From the NCBI GenBank assembly GCA_005879985.1, contig VBIA01000125.1, forward strand, positions 10,861 to 61,139: a stretch of 50,279 nt of DNA, given 5' to 3'. The translations under genes and the position numbers were made by a program. This DNA is from Chloroflexota bacterium (lineage in GTDB: Bacteria; Chloroflexota; Dormibacteria; Dormibacterales; Dormibacteraceae). The notes below the pieces were generated by a model. It saw only the letters and a program-made list of their open reading frames with translations. It made no database searches and had not been told where the DNA came from. Shown here one piece after another: positions 23,350 through 31,537 of the stretch. The number at the start of each line of letters is the position of its first letter. Position 1 is the stretch's first letter.

Positions 23350-26300
23350 GTGGCCGCGGTCAGGGCGCTGTGTCCCGTGCTCGTCGGCAGAGAGGCCGAG
23401 CTCATCGAACTCGAGGACGCGCTGCTCGCGGCGGCGCGTGGCGAGGGTCGTATGGTGCTGATCGCGGGCGAGGCCGGCATCGGCAAGACACGGCTCGTGA
23501 GCGAGGCGGGCGACCGAGCCCGGGGCCTGCGCATGAAGGTGTTTACCGGGGCATGCTCCGAGGCTCCGATGGCGATGCCGTATCTGCCGTTCCTGGAGGC
23601 ACTTGGTAACTACGTCGCCCGCGCGGATCTGCAGACGCTCCGAGCCAACCTCGGGCGATCCGCGGTGGCCCTGGGCAATCTCTTTCCGCGCCTTGGTACG
23701 TTGCCGGCCGAGGCGGACGATCCCAATCACGCGAAGCTGCGCCTCTTCGAAGGCATCCTCCAACTGCTCGAATCAGTGGCCGCGGAAGCCGGCCTCCTGC
23801 TCGTGATCGAGGATCTGCACGGTGCTGACGCGTCGACCCGGGAGCTGATCGACTACCTGGCGCGCCGCGTGCAGGGCACACGCATGCTGCTGCTGGTTAC
23901 ATACCGAGCCGAGGAGCTCGGCCGCCACCACCCGTTGCTCCACGATTTGCAGGCCTGGCGGCGCAACGCCCTGGCCCAGGTCATAGAGCTGAACTCCCTT
24001 GATGTGCAAGAGGTCGCTTCGGTGGTCGAGGCCATCCTCGACGAGCCGGGCAGCCAAGAAATCAGCAAGTTGCTTCTCGAGCGCAGCGACGGCAACCCGT
24101 TCGTGATTGAAGAGCTGATCAAAGAGGCGCTTGAGGCGGGCGATATCTTTCGTACAGAGCGTGGCTGGGAACGCAAAGAGCTGAGCGAGCTCCGGCTGCC
24201 CCGCACAGTGCGCGACACGATCCTCCTGCGCTTGGACCGGCTCAGCCCGGAGCAGGTTGGCATGCTGCGCGCGGCCGCGGTTCTCGGCGACAGGTTCACC
24301 GACGCGACCCTTATCGCCGTCGCGGGCCAAGACCTGAGCGCGATCCGGGAGGCGCTGCGGGCTTGCGTCCAGCAGCAGCTCGTGCGTGAGGAAGCTCACG
24401 CCGGCGGCACCTATCACTTTCGCCACTCGCTCACGAGGGACGCGGTTTATGAAGACCTGGTCTCGACGGAGCGGCAGGAGTTCCACAGCCGAGCCGCTGA
24501 CGCGTTGTCAAATCAGCCAGGGTCCGGCGCGGTTGACATCGCGCGCCACCTCATCGCCGCGGGCCGCACTGACGAGGCCGTGCCGGTGTGCTTGCAGGCC
24601 GCGGGCGAGGCCGAGGAAACGTGGTCGATGACCGACGCAGCCGATCTCTACGAACAAGCCCTGGCGCACATACCGGAACCGCTGCGCCGTGCCTCCGCGC
24701 TCCAGCGCCTGGGCACCTGCCTCCTTTACGCCAACCGGCCGGGTGCGGCGGGTGCGGCGGAGCGGTGCCTGGAAGAGGCGGTCACGCTGTTCGACGCTGC
24801 CGGCCGCGAGGTCGAAGCGGCGCGCGTGCGGGTCGCCCTTTCCGACTCGTATTACCCGCGCATGCGACACGGTCCCGCAGAAGCACAGCTGCACAGGGCG
24901 ATCGCGATTCTGGAGCCGTTGGGCCCGAGTCCGGAGCTCGCGGACGCCTATAACCACCTTGCGTTCTTCCGCATCGTGCAGATCGACGGACCCTCGTGCG
25001 CTGCCTGGGCGAAGAAGGCGCTGGCGGCTGCGGAAGCCACGGGCGCGGGCATGGCCCTCGTCCGTGCGCAGGACCTCTTCGGCCTTGGCCTGGCATGCGA
25101 GGGGTTCGTCGACGAGGCCATCGAATGGCTCGACCGTTCAGCCGAAGGTGCGATCTCGCGCGGTTGGAGCTGGTTCGCCCTGGCGGCCATGAACAACACG
25201 CTTCTGTTCTTGCCCCTGGAGCGGTGGGACGAGGCGCCCGCGCGGGTCGAACGCATGCGGGCGGTCGACCCGCACCAATTCGCGACCTTGAACAGCCAGG
25301 CGATGCTGGCGATCGGGCAGGGCGTGCCCGCGCGCGCAGCCGATATCGCTGAGATGGCCAGGCAGATGTCCGCTAATCGCGATTGGACGGTCGGCGTGCT
25401 GTGGACGAACTGCACGCTCGTGCACGCCTATACCGCCCTGGGCCGGCTCGACGATGCTCGCCGGGCGCTGCCGGCTGCCCGCCTCGCGGTGGACAAGCAG
25501 GACCAGCTCTCGCGCTGGGGAGCGGAGCTGACGCTGGCCGTGGCAGGAGGCGCAGATCAGGAAGAGGCGGTGGCGGGGCAGCCGGTCGACAACCTGGTGA
25601 CCGGCTGGCCATGGGCGCTGGAGCGTGCGCTTGCGCTGCAGGCGCTGGTCGACCTGGGCGCTGTTGACCGCGTCGAGGCCCAGTTGCGGGATGCGCCAGA
25701 CACGGGCTTCTTCCTCGCGGTCCGGATCGACGTTGCTCGCGCAAGACAGGACTACGGCACCGTGTTGGCAACCGCGCCGCCGTTTGTCGAGCTGGCGAGC
25801 CGCGTAGGTGCCTGGTTCTTCGCCAACCGGGCGCTGCTGGCACTCGCCGAGGCGGCGGCGCGATCAGGCACCCGCGAAGCCGCAGCCTTGATCTTGGAGC
25901 AGGTCGTGAGCAGCGCGCAGGAGCGCGAGCACAGGGGCCAGCAAAGCCAGGCTGTGGAGTTGGCGAGAAAGCTGGACATCCCTCTGCACGTCCCGGAGCC
26001 GCCGGCTCACGCCGCAGAGCCGATGGCCACCGGTGAACGCTTTGTCACCGTGCTGTTCGCCGACATCCGCGGCTACACCGAGATGAGCCGCTCCACGGCG
26101 CCGGCCGTGATGGCGGACAAGATTGCGTCGCTGCAGCGGTCAGCAGCTCGTGAGGTGGCGCGGCATCACGGAACGGTCGACAAGTTCGCCGGCGATGCCG
26201 TGATGGCGACCTTCAACGTCAGCGGCCAGTCTGTGGATCACGCGAGCCATGCGCTTCGCGCGGCGGTGGCCATGAGGGATCGCGCGCGCTACATGGGCAT

Positions 26301-26544
26301 CGCGCTCGGCATCGGCATCGCCACCGGGCCGGCCATTGTCGGACGCCTTAGCAAGAACGCGAATCTCAGCGTCCTCGGCGAGACGACCAACCTCGCGTCG
26401 CGGCTGCAGGCGCAGGCAGGGCCCAACCAGATCGTGCTCAGTGAGGAGGCATGGAAGCGGCTCCGCGATCGGGGCGACGCCCCGCTCGAGATGCTCGAGC
26501 TCAAGGGGTTCACGGATCCGGTGCCCGCATATCGCATGGTCTGA
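23350..26544 (+). CDS. AAA/STAND ATPase regulator with TPR-like repeats and C-terminal class III adenylate cyclase
   Basis: The 1064-residue protein starts at GTG 23350 (VAAVRALCPVLVGREAEL), 13 nt after TfuA. The order is Walker A GEAGIGKT at ~40-47, Walker B LLLVIEDLHGAD near 150, helical repeats to ~890, then a class III cyclase. The cyclase has FADIRGYT (metal Asp), DKFAGDAVMATF (Lys plus second Asp) and LGETTNLASRL (Thr, transition-state Asn and Arg), so all catalytic residues are present, and Lys/Thr suit adenine. No DNA-binding HTH is visible, unlike the paralogue-like protein at 2321-5644. It may make cAMP in response to a signal read by the ATPase/repeat part. The frame continues open far upstream inside TfuA; that part is not coding. 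Confidence 0.88.
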   Translation: MAAVRALCPVLVGREAELIELEDALLAAARGEGRMVLIAGEAGIGKTRLVSEAGDRARGLRMKVFTGACSEAPMAMPYLPFLEALGNYVARADLQTLRANLGRSAVALGNLFPRLGTLPAEADDPNHAKLRLFEGILQLLESVAAEAGLLLVIEDLHGADASTRELIDYLARRVQGTRMLLLVTYRAEELGRHHPLLHDLQAWRRNALAQVIELNSLDVQEVASVVEAILDEPGSQEISKLLLERSDGNPFVIEELIKEALEAGDIFRTERGWERKELSELRLPRTVRDTILLRLDRLSPEQVGMLRAAAVLGDRFTDATLIAVAGQDLSAIREALRACVQQQLVREEAHAGGTYHFRHSLTRDAVYEDLVSTERQEFHSRAADALSNQPGSGAVDIARHLIAAGRTDEAVPVCLQAAGEAEETWSMTDAADLYEQALAHIPEPLRRASALQRLGTCLLYANRPGAAGAAERCLEEAVTLFDAAGREVEAARVRVALSDSYYPRMRHGPAEAQLHRAIAILEPLGPSPELADAYNHLAFFRIVQIDGPSCAAWAKKALAAAEATGAGMALVRAQDLFGLGLACEGFVDEAIEWLDRSAEGAISRGWSWFALAAMNNTLLFLPLERWDEAPARVERMRAVDPHQFATLNSQAMLAIGQGVPARAADIAEMARQMSANRDWTVGVLWTNCTLVHAYTALGRLDDARRALPAARLAVDKQDQLSRWGAELTLAVAGGADQEEAVAGQPVDNLVTGWPWALERALALQALVDLGAVDRVEAQLRDAPDTGFFLAVRIDVARARQDYGTVLATAPPFVELASRVGAWFFANRALLALAEAAARSGTREAAALILEQVVSSAQEREHRGQQSQAVELARKLDIPLHVPEPPAHAAEPMATGERFVTVLFADIRGYTEMSRSTAPAVMADKIASLQRSAAREVARHHGTVDKFAGDAVMATFNVSGQSVDHASHALRAAVAMRDRARYMGIALGIGIATGPAIVGRLSKNANLSVLGETTNLASRLQAQAGPNQIVLSEEAWKRLRDRGDAPLEMLELKGFTDPVPAYRMV

Positions 26545-26550
26545 ACATGG

Positions 26551-26673
26551 CACGGGGGAGGTCAATCGACACCGCCGCGCTTGCGTGGCGCCCCCCGTGG
26601 AACCCCCACGGAGTCAGCTCTTTGCGGGGTGGGCCCTTGAAGAGCATCGGTGACGGCCGGGATGAACCCGGCC
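26551..26673 (+). promoter_or_regulatory. possible structured leader with mutually exclusive hairpins
   Basis: The 260-bp gap 26545-26804 contains strong complementarity: 26551-26558 with 26592-26599 (8 bp), enclosing a 7-bp CUUG-capped hairpin (26573-26590); an alternative hairpin 26595-26611 that uses the same bases; 26617-26622 with 26640-26645; and GGCCGGG-ATGAA-CCCGGCC at 26655-26673. The competing pairings resemble a switch or attenuator before the small anchored-protein gene, or a terminator for the cyclase gene. It matches no riboswitch class I know. The rest of the gap to 26804 shows nothing definite beyond GAGGAAAT before the next ATG. Confidence 0.4.
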
Positions 26674-26804
26674 TCCGCCTCGACCTGAGCATGGCTGTGT
26701 GTCGGATATCACTCCTCATGTGTGTCGCGTGACATAGGAGCGGGTCACTCGCGTCCATACGCTCGCTTTGGTTCCGGCCAAATAAGAAATAGCGAGGAAA
26801 TACG

Positions 26805-27104
26805 ATGGAAGCGAGACGGACGTTTCAGGGATCGAAGAGCTACAGGCAGCTGTGGATCATTCTGGCGGCGCTCATGGCGGCGGCGGTCCTCGGTGTTGGC
26901 GGCGCATTCGTCGCCAGCGGCATGACCTCCAAGGCTCCGCAGATCGTCAAGACGTACGCGGCCCCCGGCACCGTTCTGAACCAGGACAACTACAGGAGCA
27001 CCGTGCCGCACGCGGCTCCGGGCACCGTCCTGAACCAGGACAACGACAGGGGTAGCGTGCCGAGCGTCAACAGCCCCAGCAAGCACAAGCAGACCGCCTT
27101 CTAG
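26805..27104 (+). CDS. small membrane-anchored protein with duplicated APGTVLNQDN motif
   Basis: The 99-residue protein has a basic N-terminus (MEARRTFQGSKSYRQ), one hydrophobic helix (LWIILAALMAAAVLGVGGAF, ~16-35) and an external tail in which APGTVLNQDN occurs twice, 18 residues apart, separated by YRSTVPHA. It ends in a basic SPSKHKQTAF. A purine-rich GAGGAAAT precedes ATG 26805. I recall similar exported tails as unnamed proteins in high-GC soil bacteria but cannot name a family. It is followed directly by a strong terminator, so it is the last gene of the plus-strand run starting at 20256. Confidence 0.7.
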   Translation: MEARRTFQGSKSYRQLWIILAALMAAAVLGVGGAFVASGMTSKAPQIVKTYAAPGTVLNQDNYRSTVPHAAPGTVLNQDNDRGSVPSVNSPSKHKQTAF

Positions 27105-27123
27105 AGCTCTCTCACCCTTCGGT

Positions 27124-27162
27124 GTGGAGCGGCGCCTCACCCCTGCGCCGCTCCACTTTTTT
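27124..27162 (+). terminator. rho-independent terminator
   Basis: A 12-bp perfect stem (GTGGAGCGGCGC / GCGCCGCTCCAC) with a 9-nt loop is followed by six T residues (27157-27162), 19 bp after the stop of the small anchored-protein gene. It is the clearest intrinsic terminator in the window and sits 8 bp before the stop of the opposing gene. Confidence 0.9.
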
Positions 27163-27170
27163 GTGTCGAG

Positions 27171-27578
27171 CTACTTCTTCACTCGCATCCGGTTGTTCTT
27201 GGCGTTGTGCTCGACCTCGGCGAGGCCGAGCTCCTCGAGCAGCGGCGGCATGTACATTCCGAAGCGGCCGCGCAGCCCCTTCTTGAGCCCATACCAGCCT
27301 TTGACCGGGTTGTTCGGCGAGCGTCCCCAGGCCTCGACCGTGCCGTCGGCTGCGGGCTTTTGCTCGTCGGCGCTGCCCAGCAGCATCCAGTCACCGTGCT
27401 TCTCGAGCATCGCGTGCAGATCCTCGATGGCGCTCATGTGGTAGCGCAGCTGCGTCGATCCGACCTGGCATACGATCGCCGGGGGATCGGCGTCGGGGTC
27501 GCGGTACATCGTGTAGTCCGATGTCCCGCTTGGGGTCTTCAGGCGCCACGGGTCGGCTTTGGTTCCCTTTCCAGGCAA
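27171..27578 (-). CDS. conserved hypothetical protein, 135 residues
   Basis: The start is TTG 27578, supported by a GGAGGAGGG ribosome site 7-8 nt upstream. The protein has a PWRLKTPSGTSDYTMYRD opening, a VCQVGSTQLRYHM strand pair, EKHGDWMLLGSADEQKPA and VKGWYGLKKGLRGRFGMYMP, ending in a basic NNRMRVKK. The pattern looks like a compact globular domain found in many high-GC bacteria, but I cannot assign a function. No signal peptide or membrane helix is present. It diverges from the serine hydrolase gene by ~85 bp. Confidence 0.75.
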   Translation of the reverse strand: MPGKGTKADPWRLKTPSGTSDYTMYRDPDADPPAIVCQVGSTQLRYHMSAIEDLHAMLEKHGDWMLLGSADEQKPAADGTVEAWGRSPNNPVKGWYGLKKGLRGRFGMYMPPLLEELGLAEVEHNAKNNRMRVKK

Positions 27579-27663
27579 GGTTTATCCCTCCTCCATGGCC
27601 GCGGCTCTGCGCCGCACGGCCCGTAGAAAGTACGCCATCGCGTTTCGTCTAGGCTGGGGCGCT

Positions 27664-28818
27664 GTGAGCGGCAGACTCGACTCGGCCGTGAGCCTGGTCG
27701 CAGGCTGGGTCGACGAAGGCGTGATACCGGGCGCCGCCCTGCTGGTGTCGCGTGGCGATGAGGTCCTGGTCGAGCGCTACTGGGGCATCGCCGACACGAG
27801 CCGCAAGGTCCGGGCCACAGCGGACACCCTGTGGAGCGTCGCCTCCATCACCAAGCCGGTCACGGCGGCGGCCTTCATGGCCTGCGTCGACCGCGGCTTG
27901 CTCAGCCCCGACACCCCGCTAACCGTTGTGCTGCCCGAGTTCGCGCGAGGCGTCGACGAGCGACCCTGGCGGCGCGACGTCACGCCACGCCACCTGCTGA
28001 CGCACACCTCCGGCCTCGCCGGGTTCAGCCGCGACAACCTCGCCATGCGCAAGAGCCACGCGCCGGTGGACGACTTCATCGCCTCGTTCATGGAGGAGGA
28101 CGTTCACTTCGAGCCTGGGCGGTGGCACCTCTACAGCTCGGTCGGCCTCGGCTTGATCGCCGAATGCGTGGGCCGCCGCGCCGGCAGCGGTAAGGACCGG
28201 GCGATGGAGGCTTACTGGAACGTCGCGCTCGACCTGCTGCACGAGCTGGGCGTCAACGACGCGGTGTTCCTGCCGGACGAAGAGCAGCAGCGGCGCATCG
28301 CGTGGGTCGAGTCGACTGGGCAGGAAGGCCTGGATTGGGAGATCGGCAATTCGAAATACTTCCGCTCGCTGGGATTCCCGTGGGGCGGCCTCTACGTCCG
28401 CGCCCGCGACGTGCTGACGTTCGTCTCGGCGTTCCTGCCGGGCAAGGATTCGAAGGCTCTCTCGGGCGCGGCGCGGGCCGCGATGATCACCCAGCAGGTC
28501 GCGCCGCCCGAGGCGCCGGCCTCAGTGGCGCCGACCCAGCGCGACGTGACCTGGGATCCGACGCGCCCGCCGCGCGCGCGCGTGCCCTGGGGATTGGGCT
28601 GGGAGGTCAGGGGCGGCGAGGCGAGCGACTACATGGGAGATCAGAGTCACAGCACCGCTTTCGGGCACTACGGCGCGAGCGGCTCGATCGCCTGGGCCGA
28701 CCCTGAGGAAGGACTGGCGGCGGTGCTGCTGACGAACCGCGCGTGGCAGTCGTGGTGGCCGGTGCACGAGCGTCGCACGGCGCGGCTGGCGAACGAGATC
28801 ATGGCCGCGCTCGACTGA
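27664..28818 (+). CDS. serine hydrolase, class C beta-lactamase/DD-peptidase-like
   Basis: About 384 residues of the beta-lactamase-related family carry the catalytic SxxK in SVASITKPV (~61), the Tyr motif in HLYSSVGLG (YSS in place of YxN) and the third motif HYGASGS (HxG) near the end. Members act as esterases, D-aminopeptidases or carboxypeptidases. GTG 27664 (VSGRLDSAVSLV) begins the protein where the family normally starts; in-frame ATGs at 27559 and 27595 add a basic leader that reads like untranslated sequence. No signal peptide is seen, suggesting a cytoplasmic esterase. The 3' end overlaps the opposing VOC gene by 20 bp. Confidence 0.84.
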   Translation: MSGRLDSAVSLVAGWVDEGVIPGAALLVSRGDEVLVERYWGIADTSRKVRATADTLWSVASITKPVTAAAFMACVDRGLLSPDTPLTVVLPEFARGVDERPWRRDVTPRHLLTHTSGLAGFSRDNLAMRKSHAPVDDFIASFMEEDVHFEPGRWHLYSSVGLGLIAECVGRRAGSGKDRAMEAYWNVALDLLHELGVNDAVFLPDEEQQRRIAWVESTGQEGLDWEIGNSKYFRSLGFPWGGLYVRARDVLTFVSAFLPGKDSKALSGAARAAMITQQVAPPEAPASVAPTQRDVTWDPTRPPRARVPWGLGWEVRGGEASDYMGDQSHSTAFGHYGASGSIAWADPEEGLAAVLLTNRAWQSWWPVHERRTARLANEIMAALD

Positions 28819-29197
28819 ACAGCTGCCACATCACGCCGGCCGACGTGTCCGGCACCGTCCAGACCACAATGTTTTCGCGCACCCGTACGGGCTCGTCGCT
28901 GGTGAAGCGCACTCCTTTGGCTTTCAGCTGCTCGATGAGCGCGAGCACGTCCTCGACCTCGAGGGCGATGTGCTCCACGCGCGCCTCGGCGTCGCCGAGC
29001 CTGCGTTCGCGTGCTGTCGCATCGGCGACCTGGACCAGCTCGACGTGCGCCCCTTCGCCATAGAACGCGGTGCTGACGCCGTCGGGGAGGGGCGGCGGCT
29101 GCAGCGTGAGCTCCAGCCCGAGCACGTCGCGCACGAACGCGCCTGTCCGCTCGAGCGACGCGACCACCACGCCGACGTGATCGACGCGGGCCTTCAT
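28799..29197 (-). CDS. VOC-superfamily protein (glyoxalase/methylmalonyl-CoA epimerase-like)
   Basis: The 132-residue protein has two beta-alpha-beta-beta-beta modules: RVDHVGVVVASLERTGAF at the start and ARVEHIALEVEDVLALIEQL in the second half. Metal ligand candidates are the His of VDHVGV, the Glu of HVELVQV, the His of VEHIALE and a late acidic residue, as in methylmalonyl-CoA epimerase and related metal enzymes. It is the last gene of a minus-strand set and overlaps the CoA-transferase stop by ATGA (29194-29197). With a CoA transferase, MaoC hydratase and SDR upstream, an acyl-CoA substrate is plausible but unproven. Confidence 0.82.
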   Translation of the reverse strand: MKARVDHVGVVVASLERTGAFVRDVLGLELTLQPPPLPDGVSTAFYGEGAHVELVQVADATARERRLGDAEARVEHIALEVEDVLALIEQLKAKGVRFTSDEPVRVRENIVVWTVPDTSAGVMWQLFSRARP

Positions 29198-30372
29198 GCC
29201 GAAGCGATCCTCGCCACGTCTTCGTCGGAGAAGCCCAGCTCGCCCAGGATCTCGCGGCTCTGCTCGCCGACCTCCGGCGGCAGGCGGCGCAGCTCAGGTT
29301 CGCCCGCGCCGTACCGCACGGGATGGCGCAGCGCCTTCACCTTGCCGGCGCGTGGGTGCTCCATCTCCAGGAACGGGTCCAGGTGGCGGACGGCCGGGTC
29401 GGCGAGGGCCTGGTCGATCGTCTGCACAGGCGCGCACCAGATGTGATGCGCACGAAGCCGTTCGATCAGGTCGGCGGTCGAGTGCCTGGCTACAAGCGGG
29501 CCGAGGGCTGAGCGGATCTCGTCGCGCCGGCTGAAAGCGATCGACGGATCGTCGAGCCCAGTCAGCGGCGGCTCGCCGAGTGCTTCGACCAGCGTCTTCA
29601 CGGGCGTCATCGAGATGACAGCGTGCCCGTCCGCGGTGCGGTAGACGCCGTACGGCGCGGAATGGAACGTGTCGGCGATCTCCTCGGAAGGGCGCTCGAG
29701 CTTCGCACCGTTCGCGGCGTACACAACCGGCTCGATCATGAGGTCGAACGCGGCCTGCACCATCGCGACCTCCAGCCGCTGCCCTTCACCGGTCCGTTCG
29801 CGGTGAAAGAGCGCCGCGAGAATACCCATCGCCAGCAGCGCGCCGCCGTGCTGGTCGATCACCGCCGCGCCGGCCACCACCGGGTCCTGGCCGGCGCGAC
29901 CCGTGAGCCACGCGACGCCGGACAGCCCCTGGATGAGAAGGTCCTGCCCGGGCAGGTCGCGGAACGGGCTGTCGCTGCCGTAACCCGACGCGGTCGCGTA
30001 GATGATGTCCGGCCGCACCTTGCGCGCCGCCTCGTAGCCCAGGCCAAGCCTCTCCATCGCGCCGGGCCGGAAGTTCGCCACCACCACGTCGGATTTCGCG
30101 ATGAGGCGGAGTGCTGCCTCGTGGCCGAGCTCCGATTTCAGATCGAGGACCAGGCTGCGCTGGTTGCGGTTGGCGAGCATGAAGAAGGTGCTCACGCCGT
30201 TGCGGAACGTCTCAGCGCCCGCCCAGTGGCGCTCCCACGCGCCCGCCGGCGCCTCGACCTTGACCACGTCCGCGCCGAGATCCGCGAGGTGCTGGACCGC
30301 GGCTGGCCCGAGAAGGAACTGCGTGAACGCCGCGATGCGAACGCCCTCGAGCGTGCGAAGGGGTGTGGTCAA
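29194..30372 (-). CDS. CaiB/BaiF-family (class III) CoA transferase
   Basis: About 392 residues. Family landmarks are GVRIAAFTQFLLGPAAVQHL followed by ADVVKVEAP at the N-terminus, LVLDLKSELG, VVVANFRPGAMERLGLGY, the catalytic Asp in AAVIDQHGGALLAM, and RTGEGQRLEVAM. These enzymes move CoA between carboxylic acids through a glutamyl- or aspartyl-anhydride/thioester. The start is TTG 30372, which overlaps the MaoC stop (TTGA); the frame is open to 30405 but that region is inside the MaoC gene. It is coupled to MaoC upstream and VOC downstream, suggesting degradation of an organic acid activated as a CoA ester. Confidence 0.87.
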   Translation of the reverse strand: MTTPLRTLEGVRIAAFTQFLLGPAAVQHLADLGADVVKVEAPAGAWERHWAGAETFRNGVSTFFMLANRNQRSLVLDLKSELGHEAALRLIAKSDVVVANFRPGAMERLGLGYEAARKVRPDIIYATASGYGSDSPFRDLPGQDLLIQGLSGVAWLTGRAGQDPVVAGAAVIDQHGGALLAMGILAALFHRERTGEGQRLEVAMVQAAFDLMIEPVVYAANGAKLERPSEEIADTFHSAPYGVYRTADGHAVISMTPVKTLVEALGEPPLTGLDDPSIAFSRRDEIRSALGPLVARHSTADLIERLRAHHIWCAPVQTIDQALADPAVRHLDPFLEMEHPRAGKVKALRHPVRYGAGEPELRRLPPEVGEQSREILGELGFSDEDVARIASA

Positions 30373-30803
30373 TCTACGAGCTGCATGATGTGGTCGGCGA
30401 CGCACACCAGCTCGCCCTGCTGGTTCTTCACCTCGACCTTCGAAGTGATCCGCTCACGCTCCCGATCGAGCGACGTGATCACGTACTCGATGTTGATGGT
30501 GTCGCCGAGGTAAACCGGCTTGATGAACCGGATGCGGTCGTAGCCGACGGATACCATCGGCCGCTCGAAGTCCTCGAGGATGTGCGTGGACGCGGCGGAC
30601 ATGTAGCCGACGATCAGGGCGCCGTGCGCGACGCGGTGACCCAGCGACGTGCGCTTGCAGTACTCCTCGTCGACGTGATTCGGGTCGAGGTCGCCGGTGA
30701 TGCCCGCGAACAGGTACACGTCCGACTCGCTGACGGTCTTGCTGAACCGTGTGCTGAGCCCGACAGTGATGTCGTCGATGCGCGTGCCTCCCACGGTCAC
30801 CAC
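30369..30803 (-). CDS. MaoC-like (R)-specific enoyl-CoA hydratase
   Basis: The 144-residue single hot-dog-fold protein has the hydratase-2 motif in [19 protein letters not shown] followed by [14 protein letters not shown], giving the catalytic Asp and His. Such enzymes hydrate trans-2-enoyl-CoA to (R)-3-hydroxyacyl-CoA or act on mesaconyl-like CoA esters. It overlaps the SDR upstream by 7 nt and the CoA transferase downstream by 4 nt. With the SDR it could carry out successive hydration and dehydrogenation of a CoA ester. The start at 30803 is GTG. Confidence 0.86.
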   Translation of the reverse strand: MVTVGGTRIDDITVGLSTRFSKTVSESDVYLFAGITGDLDPNHVDEEYCKRTSLGHRVAHGALIVGYMSAASTHILEDFERPMVSVGYDRIRFIKPVYLGDTINIEYVITSLDRERERITSKVEVKNQQGELVCVADHIMQLVD

Positions 30804-31537
30804 CAGTCGCTGCCGGCGGTGAGCCCACCGTCGACGAAGATGGTCTGGCCGGTGATGAAGCGCGCGCCGTCCGAGGCGAGGAAGACGGCGAGCGGCGCCA
30901 TGTCATCCGGCTCGCCGATGCGGCGCAGCGGTGTGTTGGCGATGGCGGCCTCGACGCGCTGTGGGTTGGCTTCCATGTAGCTCTGGACGAGCGGTGTCCG
31001 CGTGATCCCAGGCCCGATCGCGTTGACGGTGCATCCGCGCGGGCCCCACTCGACCGCCAGCGCGCGAACCATGGCCGACAGAGCGCCCTTGGTTCCCGAG
31101 TACGCCACGCGGAGGCGCTGGCCGTGCACCGCGCTCACCGACGAGGTGACGATGACCCGGCCGCCTGGCTTAGCCAGCAGAAGTGGCGCCATCACCTGGC
31201 ACGTGACGAAAACACCGTAGAAGTTCGTCTCGATGAGGTCGCGCAGCGAGGCCTCATCGAGATCGACCGCCTCGACCCGTTTGTTGGTGCCGGCGTTGGC
31301 GACCAGGATGTCGAGCTTCGGCAGCGAGTCCCGCAGCCTCTCCAGCGCAGCCCGGTCCCTGACATCGCACGCCTGGGCGTTGATGCCGGAGTGCTCGCCG
31401 TTCACGGCGTCGACGTTCTCGCGCATGCGGCTGACGGCGATCACCTCCGCCCCCTCGCCCGCGAGCGCGCGCGCGATCGCGAGGCCGATGCCCTTGGTGC
31501 CGCCGGTGACGAGGGCGGTCCGCCCCTGGAGGCTCAG
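30797..31537 (-). CDS. short-chain dehydrogenase/reductase with apparent CTG start
   Basis: About 246 residues of a classical [17 protein letters not shown] for NAD(P), VANAGTN, the catalytic Ser in [15 protein letters not shown] for Tyr/Lys, and the C-terminal [12 protein letters not shown]. The frame has no ATG, GTG or TTG within reach. The codon that starts the protein at the normal place is CTG 31537, which overlaps the LLM stop as CTGA, the same coupling geometry as its neighbours. The open frame runs on through the LLM gene to 32554, but that part is out-of-frame nonsense. The substrate is probably a 3-hydroxyacyl intermediate, by context. Confidence 0.83.
   Translation of the reverse strand: MSLQGRTALVTGGTKGIGLAIARALAGEGAEVIAVSRMRENVDAVNGEHSGINAQACDVRDRAALERLRDSLPKLDILVANAGTNKRVEAVDLDEASLRDLIETNFYGVFVTCQVMAPLLLAKPGGRVIVTSSVSAVHGQRLRVAYSGTKGALSAMVRALAVEWGPRGCTVNAIGPGITRTPLVQSYMEANPQRVEAAIANTPLRRIGEPDDMAPLAVFLASDGARFITGQTIFVDGGLTAGSDWW

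Noticed and set aside
26551-26673. Known riboswitch (c-di-GMP, c-di-AMP/ydaO, SAM-IV, TPP, cobalamin)
   Set aside because: Core consensus sequences of these classes were looked for by eye and are not present; only a weak resemblance to parts of ydaO and SAM-IV.
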